This document shows positions 58,961 through 64,000 of a stretch of 64,000 bases of DNA, piece after piece (position 1 is the first letter of the stretch; every line of letters starts with the position of its first letter). The position numbers and the translations under genes were made by a program. The stretch comes from Isoetes taiwanensis (taxonomy: Eukaryota > Streptophyta > Lycopodiopsida > Isoetales > Isoetaceae): contig JAJEKV010000076.1 of NCBI GenBank assembly GCA_021234155.1, positions 107,452-171,451 on the forward strand, written 5' to 3'. Under the pieces are notes generated by a model. That model had not been told where the DNA came from. It did no database searches and saw nothing but the letters and a program-made list of their open reading frames with translations.

Positions 58961-60607
58961 TGTGGCGTTCTAGGGAAATATCGCCATAAATACATTATAT
59001 TTCCGGGTCCATCACTATACAAGTCTATCTTCATAGCCTTGTATACCATAGATTGTGGCACTAGGGGGCATGACTAAGTTATTCATATAACTTAGCCAAC
59101 CTTAGGTTAAGACCATTTTCCACATGGCCTTAACCTATTGGGCACCCGCCACACGGACTTACCCTATTGGAGCCCACGTGTCATAACATGTGAACCCTAA
59201 TCTATAAAGGCCTAAACCCTAACCCTAGGCCTCTTTTTCTGGCTCCAACGGTCGGGAACATTCTTGGCTCGAAACTCCGTTTGAGAACCGTTCTTGTTCG
59301 GGCACAAACATAGCATGGCAGCCCCCAGGCGTGGCGCATCGGCCAGGAGTGGGAGCTACCTCGAACACTTCAAAGACCATGGAGGCGCCCGAGGATTGGG
59401 AGGGAGTGCTTCCGGGGGCGGTATATAGAGTAGTGCTCTTAGTAGTTCATCCGGAAGTTAGCACTCGGATGGGTTAGCATTTAGTATCTAGAGTAGAGCC
59501 ATCCTAGAACCCTTATTGAACATCTTGAACCCTAATCAAGGAACCCTAACTGTAAGTTATATATGTATGATTAGGTTAAGATGTTCTTATGATGATTATC
59601 ATGATATGATGTTATGTGATGTTGGTTGATCATGTTTACTCCTCTTGTATTGGGAAGGGGGGTAGATATCTAGTAGCCATTACGTAGCATGCTCCTAGTT
59701 TAGACCCCTTAGTTCCTATTATTATGCGGCCTGTGCATAGGAACCCACCGGGCTATGGAGGCCATGATGTGACTCAGCACTACACAACGGGGCTAGAGGC
59801 AATGCGGAGGGAGGATCCCTGCCGAGCGGGGGCTATGAAGGATCCCATAGTGGGCTAGGCTTATGATCGGTCACATCGTGTGGGCCGGGCATGGGTACGA
59901 CACCTCCTGGGGCAATGGTGTCGCCCTGCCTCTCAAGAGTTGCAAGTGTTGGCTTGGCTCTTGTTTTGGGGGGTTAAGTCGGGTATGAATCGTGTGTCGC
60001 GACGATTCTCTAGCCACTCGTGGAACCTCTAGACCCCGGGAAGGGGAGATGCAACCCTTCCTACCTCCACGGACCAGGGAGATGCAACCTGGAGTAGTCC
60101 CGATGGGTGATGCCATGGGATTGCGTATCCGGAAGGCTAGAGTCATGCCAGAGCTTGATCTAGCCCATCTGCAAAGTATGCACATGAGGGGCAGATGGAT
60201 TGGTCAACCCTAGCCATTGTCTATAGCCAGCCCCGCCATTGTTATGACTCGGTCTGCTCTATCTTGAGGCCTAGCCAGTCAGTCAACCTCCTCATGAGTC
60301 GGAGCCATGGGTAGGAGCTCTCATATTTTATGGCATATGTTTATCTTTTTTGTAGCTATGGATATGTGGATGGACTACCCTTCGAGGTAGTATGATGTGT
60401 TGTTATTGCTAGTTCTGACGGTGTTTATGCTTCCGCTGTGATAGGACCCCATAGGGGAAGGGCGCGCAAGACACCTTCGTGTCCCCTTCCCGCAAGGTGA
60501 TCCCAAAGTGCGGGATAGGCGGAGGGCCCGTGCGGTCGGAGGACCGGATGGGGGATTTCCTACGGAGTGTACGGCCGGGTGCCGTATATTTTGTAGGGAG
60601 CATCACA
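58961..60607 (+). repeat. 5' LTR, copy 3 (1647 bp)
   Basis: It starts TGTGGCG and ends GGGAGCATCACA, followed by one A and the PBS. It includes the central segment deleted in copy 1. Confidence 0.8.
59201..59229 (+). promoter_or_regulatory. LTR promoter: TATAAAGG and telo-box
   Basis: TATAAAGG at 59203-59210 and AAACCCTAACCCTAG at about 59214-59228, the same layout as in the other two LTRs. Confidence 0.55.
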
Positions 60608-60608
60608 A

Positions 60609-60620
60609 TGGTATTAGAGC
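60609..60620 (+). other. Primer-binding site, copy 3
   Basis: TGGTATTAGAGC, one mismatch to the tRNA-iMet primer site, one base after the LTR. Confidence 0.8.
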
Positions 60621-60739
60621 AATGTTCTTGGTTGACCAAGAGCTAGCCCTGACCATATCCTTGAATAGGTAGACTAACTGGCTTAGCTAATAAATGGAAT
60701 GGGAATTCCAGTCTTGAACCGCGAAATGTGGGAGAAATT

Positions 60740-61727
60740 TTTTCCCCATTAGCAGGGTCATAATTAGATTGAGTATAGTCTAAGTGAGAAATAATATAGT
60801 CAAAAGAAACCTTCTAGTAAATTTGAGGTCAAGTTGTTCATGAACCGCACCTTTCAAGCGAAAATTGAACGAGAAATCGCTCAAAAGAAGCTTGAAAGAA
60901 AATGGCGTGAAATGACCACTACTTGGCCCAAAAGAAATTAGGAAATTATGAGAAATAGTTAGGTGATTAGGGAAAGTACCTTAATTATAATAAAATTACT
61001 CTTAAGAAAAGTAGCTATTAAATCTATGGAAGCACCTCTACTCCTTAGAAATTCCCAAAGAGTAGCTTGAACCTGTCGTTTACCCTTGTAAGGCGAATTA
61101 TAAACTAATCTCTGAAGCTGCCATAAGAGCGTCGATCGAACAAATAGTATGCGAGATCGACTCAAAGGAGCTGCGAATAGACATAGTCGACAATTAACAG
61201 AGGCAAGATCGCTCGAAGAGGCCACCATCAAAGAATTAAACAAGTAGCTAGGAAGGTTGGAAGCTCCAGCTTGCACCAGAACGTTAAGCACTCAAGGTGG
61301 GCGGCGACAAGCAAATTCTTGAGGCCCGGCGACCTAGGCCAGATGACAAACTTAGCCACTCAAGCTCTTCAGACAAATTGTTCCACTCGTGGAGGAGCAA
61401 TGACTTAGCACTTCAGGTGAATGATCGCAAGGCTCGGGGGAAATTGAGATCGTGGCGTCTGCTTCTGGAGGTGAAGATCAAGTAGCAAGAGCAACCTCGG
61501 CAGTAGGAGCCAACACCAGGAAGAGCAGGTGAGGAGCAAATAGCAAGAGCAACCTCAACAACAGGAGCAACCACAACACCAGAAAGAGTAGGTGAGCAGC
61601 AAGTAGCAGGAGCAACCTCGGCAATACGAGCAACCCCAGCAGCAGGAACAACAGCAAGGGGAGCGAGCAATCAATGCGAAAGAAAAGGAAGGAAGGGACG
61701 TAGGCAAGGGAGAAGCGAGAAAGAGGC
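60740..61727 (+). pseudogene. Gag-like coiled-coil and Q/E/P-rich region, copy 3
   Basis: At 60841-60939 the plus strand encodes MNRTFQAKIEREIAQKKLER followed by KWREMTTTWPKRN and a stop. At 61155-61270 it encodes a charged helix (RQLTEARSLEEATIKELNK) with one TAG. At 61478-61665 the repeated GAGCAACCTC gives QEQPQQQEQPQHQ-type sequence, then RKRREARRRGS. All lie in the sense orientation between the PBS and the H3-like ORF and may be one ancestral gag-like protein fused to the H3 fold. No capsid or zinc-knuckle signature is seen. The minus-strand ORF 61478-62044 is an antisense shadow. Confidence 0.45.
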
Positions 61728-62282
61728 GTGAAGCTAGGCGTAGGGGGAGCGTGGTTATCAGAGAACAACAGCCAGACGAACTGGAGGAGGATGAGCCCGA
61801 GGAGGAAAGACCACACCAACAAGAGGAGGGAGCAAGAGGCTAAAGAAGAAGAGGAGGAGGAGGCCAAAGAACAGACGGAGTCTACGCTCGGCAACCATAT
61901 CCAATGCAAAGTCAAGGAGGGCAACATCAGCGAGAAGCTACTTAAAGTGAAGCAAGATATGGAGTACGAGAAGAAGAAGGCAAGCATGCAAGATTTATCT
62001 CCGCCAATGGATCGACAAGGTAGCCGACTGTGGTCGAAAAGCAAGCCTCCACCACCTCGACTCGACTCTCCGAAGAAGGTCCTCCATGGGCCAAACTCCC
62101 GGCACGCTCGGGTGTTTAAGGAGATTAGGCACTTTCAACAGTGTATTAATCTCCTAATAAGGAAGGCGCCATTCGAACACCTTCTTCGTGAAGTAATGCA
62201 GGAGTTCCGGACTGATTACAGGGTCATACCTCTAACCACCCGGGCCCTGCAAGAAGCCTTAGAAGCAGAGCCTCTAAAGTGA
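61728..62282 (+). CDS. Histone-H3-like protein ORF in an LTR retroelement (184 aa, truncated fold)
   Basis: Residues 1-60 are charged and low in complexity, with an E run at 40-45. Residues 101-120 (SKSKPPPPRLDSPKKV) resemble a histone tail linker. Residues 124-184 are an H3 fold without gaps: VFKEIRHFQ (alpha-N), NLLIRKAPFEHLLREVMQEF (helix 1), RTDYR (loop 1), ALQEALEA (start of helix 2). About half the positions agree with H3 ALREIRxYQ...LLIRKLPFQRLVREIAQDF...ALQEAxEA. Loop 1 has the canonical H3 length, not the longer CENH3 one, while KEIRHFQ...NLLI recalls CENH3. The frame stops within helix 2, where H3 needs about 40 more residues. Codons beyond the stop (SQEIKL in another frame) suggest the rest is degraded. 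The K9/K27-type tail is absent. The first in-frame ATG is taken as start. Confidence 0.7.
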   Translation: MKLGVGGAWLSENNSQTNWRRMSPRRKDHTNKRREQEAKEEEEEEAKEQTESTLGNHIQCKVKEGNISEKLLKVKQDMEYEKKKASMQDLSPPMDRQGSRLWSKSKPPPPRLDSPKKVLHGPNSRHARVFKEIRHFQQCINLLIRKAPFEHLLREVMQEFRTDYRVIPLTTRALQEALEAEPLK

Positions 62283-62500
62283 ACGAGAGCTTTTATACAA
62301 GATACCATTGTGGGTTCAAAGAGGTATCCCAAGAGATCAAACTCAAATAACATCATAAGCAGTCTTCCACTACCGATTCTAGTTGACCTAGAGTGCATTG
62401 AGTGAAAGGGCAACTAGTTGACCGTATCGAGTTGATATTGGCTCAGTTGACCATGGAAGTTGGTCTCTAGGGTAATTTGGATGATTTGGACGTATCTGAA

Positions 62501-62846
62501 AAGTGATACCATATTTTGAGTTTGATAGAGAGGCTGGATTGGCCAAATGCTACATTTCCTCGTCATGCCTCTAATAATCATTACTTCTTTTTTTAAATAT
62601 ACAATTGATTATATCTTTATTGGTTTGTTGATCAACCATCCACGTTCTTCCATGTGGCCATCAGTTTATGATCTCTTGTTCTCATTTTAGTCCGATCTCA
62701 TTTTCATTGTGCATGCATGACTTTTGCAACTGTAGACCATCATAGAAAATGGATACAATATCATACTGATGCGCTATACTCTAAACCTTTGTAGATCACC
62801 AAAGGGACAACTAAACTATATCCAACACGAAGATTTTGGGCAATGA
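62501..62846. other. No gene recognised (right flank of the retroelement, copy 3)
   Basis: Counterpart of 21441-21880. Confidence 0.4.
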
Positions 62847-63077
62847 CTAATCCTCTTCCAGAGCCAGAGGATATGGGGATAAGAACATGAAAGGGTGTAC
62901 ACACATATTACTGAGTTGAAGGATGAACTTGTGCATTTCTTGGGTACGATCTAGGTGTACAACAAGATACTCTGCTTTGTTGTTTTGTAGCAGATCCGCA
63001 ATGATTGCAAGAGCATCCCCTGACAGCTCCCCAGAATTCTTGGCAAATTGGATCAAACTCAGTTTAAATGGATCCAT
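62847..63077 (-). CDS. Conserved hypothetical ORF (76 codons), copy 3
   Basis: It opens MDPFKLSLIQFAKNSGELSG, continues DALAIIADLLQNNKAEYLVV and ends LALEED. It is predicted soluble and alpha-helical. An in-frame extension upstream (EFEKRG) suggests the ATG may be internal to an exon. No family recognised. A poly-T run lies about 170 bases to the right, which would be upstream on this strand. Confidence 0.35.
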   Translation of the reverse strand: MDPFKLSLIQFAKNSGELSGDALAIIADLLQNNKAEYLVVHLDRTQEMHKFILQLSNMCVHPFMFLSPYPLALEED

Positions 63078-63245
63078 CCCTCTCTTTTAGAACTCCCCTC
63101 CCATCCTTCCAGAATGAACACCAAACAAATAGCACAAGAAACACATACCAATTGAATTTACAAGAAAAAAAATCAATTTCAATCGCACATAAAGGCACAT
63201 CCGAAAAAGAGTAGTTTTGGTGCTCATTTGTTGCAATATCATAGG

Positions 63246-63246
<1 letters not shown>

Positions 63247-63277
<31 letters not shown>
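63247..63277 (+). repeat. Poly-T tract, copy 3
   Basis: T31 homopolymer, T18 in copy 1. Length variation is expected for both biology and sequencing. Confidence 0.6.
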
Positions 63278-64000
63278 CCGAACTCGTGATTGAAAATTTT
63301 CTTTTGAAGTTATTGTTATGAAATCAATGATTGGAAATTTGAAAGATGGGCTTCAAAACGTAATGCCTGCAAATACCAAAGACAAGTTGGCTGCAAAACA
63401 TTCACTATTATCAATTATTGTTTGAAAAAAAGAGAGATATAAACAAGGATATTACTTCAAAATTGCTAAAAGATACAACCAAGAAATTTATCCAAAGTTG
63501 CAGCAAAAAAATGAAAATAATGTCATTAAGCAAAAGCAAACTGTGGGCTTTGGCGAGGAAGGAGGCCAAGATCAAATAGAATTGATAATTCAATCAAACA
63601 TCGGGTTTATGGATTTTGGCTTGATAATATCAAAATTCCACCAAAAGTTAGAGATTTCATGAAGAGGAGAACACAAGTAATATAATACCTTGATATCTCA
63701 CATGTTTGCTCTTGTATTTGGATCAATTCTATTTTGAGATTATGTTTTCTTCTAAAATTATTTCAGGACTTTCTTACGTATATTTCAATTGCAATTTTTG
63801 GTGACCTATTAATGAATCCACATGGTCTTCATGAAATGTATTGCATCTCAAAGTATTTTGGCGGAAGCTACCTTTGCGGTCATAATGCGATTAGGTACTT
63901 TTTAGACTTAAATCCCATTATGTTTACATGTACTTGAATATTACATTTACATCCATCTATTTAAATGTACTTTGAGATAATGAAGCCAAACAATAACATC
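63278..64000. other. No gene recognised (right edge, module C)
   Basis: Counterpart of 22203-22940. Short frames only. Confidence 0.35.

Larger units (their letters stand above)
58961..62500 (+). mobile_element. LTR retroelement with histone-H3-like ORF, copy 3 (best copy)
   Basis: Intact 5' LTR (58961-60607), complete PBS, gag-like relic (60740-61727) and an H3-like ORF (61728-62282) in the same orientation. No 3' LTR, protease, reverse transcriptase or integrase follows; the element end is vague near 62400-62500. It is inserted just after the LINE relic. Confidence 0.8.
49003..64000 (+). repeat. Tandem duplication unit, copy 3 (B-C, continues past the edge)
   Basis: The unit follows copy 1 and copy 2 through module B and then reads on into C at 54099, where copy 2 switches to D. 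Module D of this copy would begin just beyond the right edge. C here carries a few short segments lost in copy 1, for example within the LTR near 60110-60190. Confidence 0.9.

Noticed and set aside
61478-62044. 188-codon minus-strand Leu/Ser-rich ORF that looks like a membrane protein
   Set aside because: It is the antisense of the Q/E/P and E/K repeat upstream of the H3-like ORF. The sense frame is supported by the LTR, the PBS and homology; the same shadow occurs at 20284-20709 and at 4579-5020 on the plus strand.
61728-62282. Host CENH3 gene
   Set aside because: The fold stops inside helix 2, loop 1 has canonical H3 length, the tail is atypical, and two separate LTR elements carry it. It may derive from a host H3/CENH3 gene but is not a working CENH3 locus as written.

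Overview
The window is nuclear DNA from a plant, most likely a seed plant with a large, repeat-rich genome. Evidence: long stretches without open genes, LTR retrotransposons with a primer-binding site (PBS) for initiator tRNA-Met (TGGTATCAGAGC), a degraded plant-type LINE, a foldback MITE, tRNA-headed SINE-like pieces, telo-box/TATA promoters and AT-rich minisatellites. No bacterial, organellar or viral gene set is recognisable. I cannot name the species.

Layout. (1) 1-7500: an LTR retrotransposon on the minus strand, cut by the window edge. Its 5' LTR is 5838-7500, its PBS 5825-5836, and it carries a degraded ORF ending in a histone-H3-like fold. (2) From 7501 to the end the sequence is a tandem segmental duplication with modules B, C and D. 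Copy 1 is B-C-D (7501-13136, 13137-23315, 23316-33608). Copy 2 is B-D only (33609-38708, 38709-49002). Copy 3 is B-C, running off the right edge (49003-54098, 54099-64000). The unit without C is about 15.4 kb. C is about 10.2 kb and is missing from copy 2 at a TAAA microhomology junction.

Module B holds a TTCnnGAA-rich minisatellite, a SINE-like tRNA head, a CCGTAGGAT repeat, a conserved minus-strand ORF I do not recognise, a cinnamoyl-CoA-reductase-like exon, and unassigned sequence. Copy 1 alone also has a 548-bp foldback MITE. Module C holds a copia gag relic, the 3' part of a LINE reverse transcriptase, and a 5'-LTR-bearing retroelement whose ORF runs from a coiled-coil gag-like part through Q/E/P- and E/K-rich segments into a histone-H3-like fold. 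Module D holds SINE-like arrays, diverged internal duplications, a BTB/POZ-like gene relic on the minus strand, and a small secreted-peptide gene on the plus strand. That peptide gene is intact at 47371-47625 and frameshifted at 31970-32229.

Main points. The most unusual feature is the histone-H3-like fold inside two different LTR retroelements in opposite orientation. In 62097-62282 it reads open through the N-terminal helix, helix 1 and the start of helix 2. In the minus-strand element the C-terminal H3 signature survives and is followed directly by an A15 tract. Differences between duplicate copies fall heavily on CTG/CAG triplets (CTG versus ACG, and so on), which looks more like base-calling error at CHG-methylated sites than mutation. 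Many frameshifts in C and in the outer parts of B and D should therefore be read with caution. The block 29470-32300 / 44870-47700 is nearly free of such differences and is the best candidate for a gene-bearing, unmethylated island.
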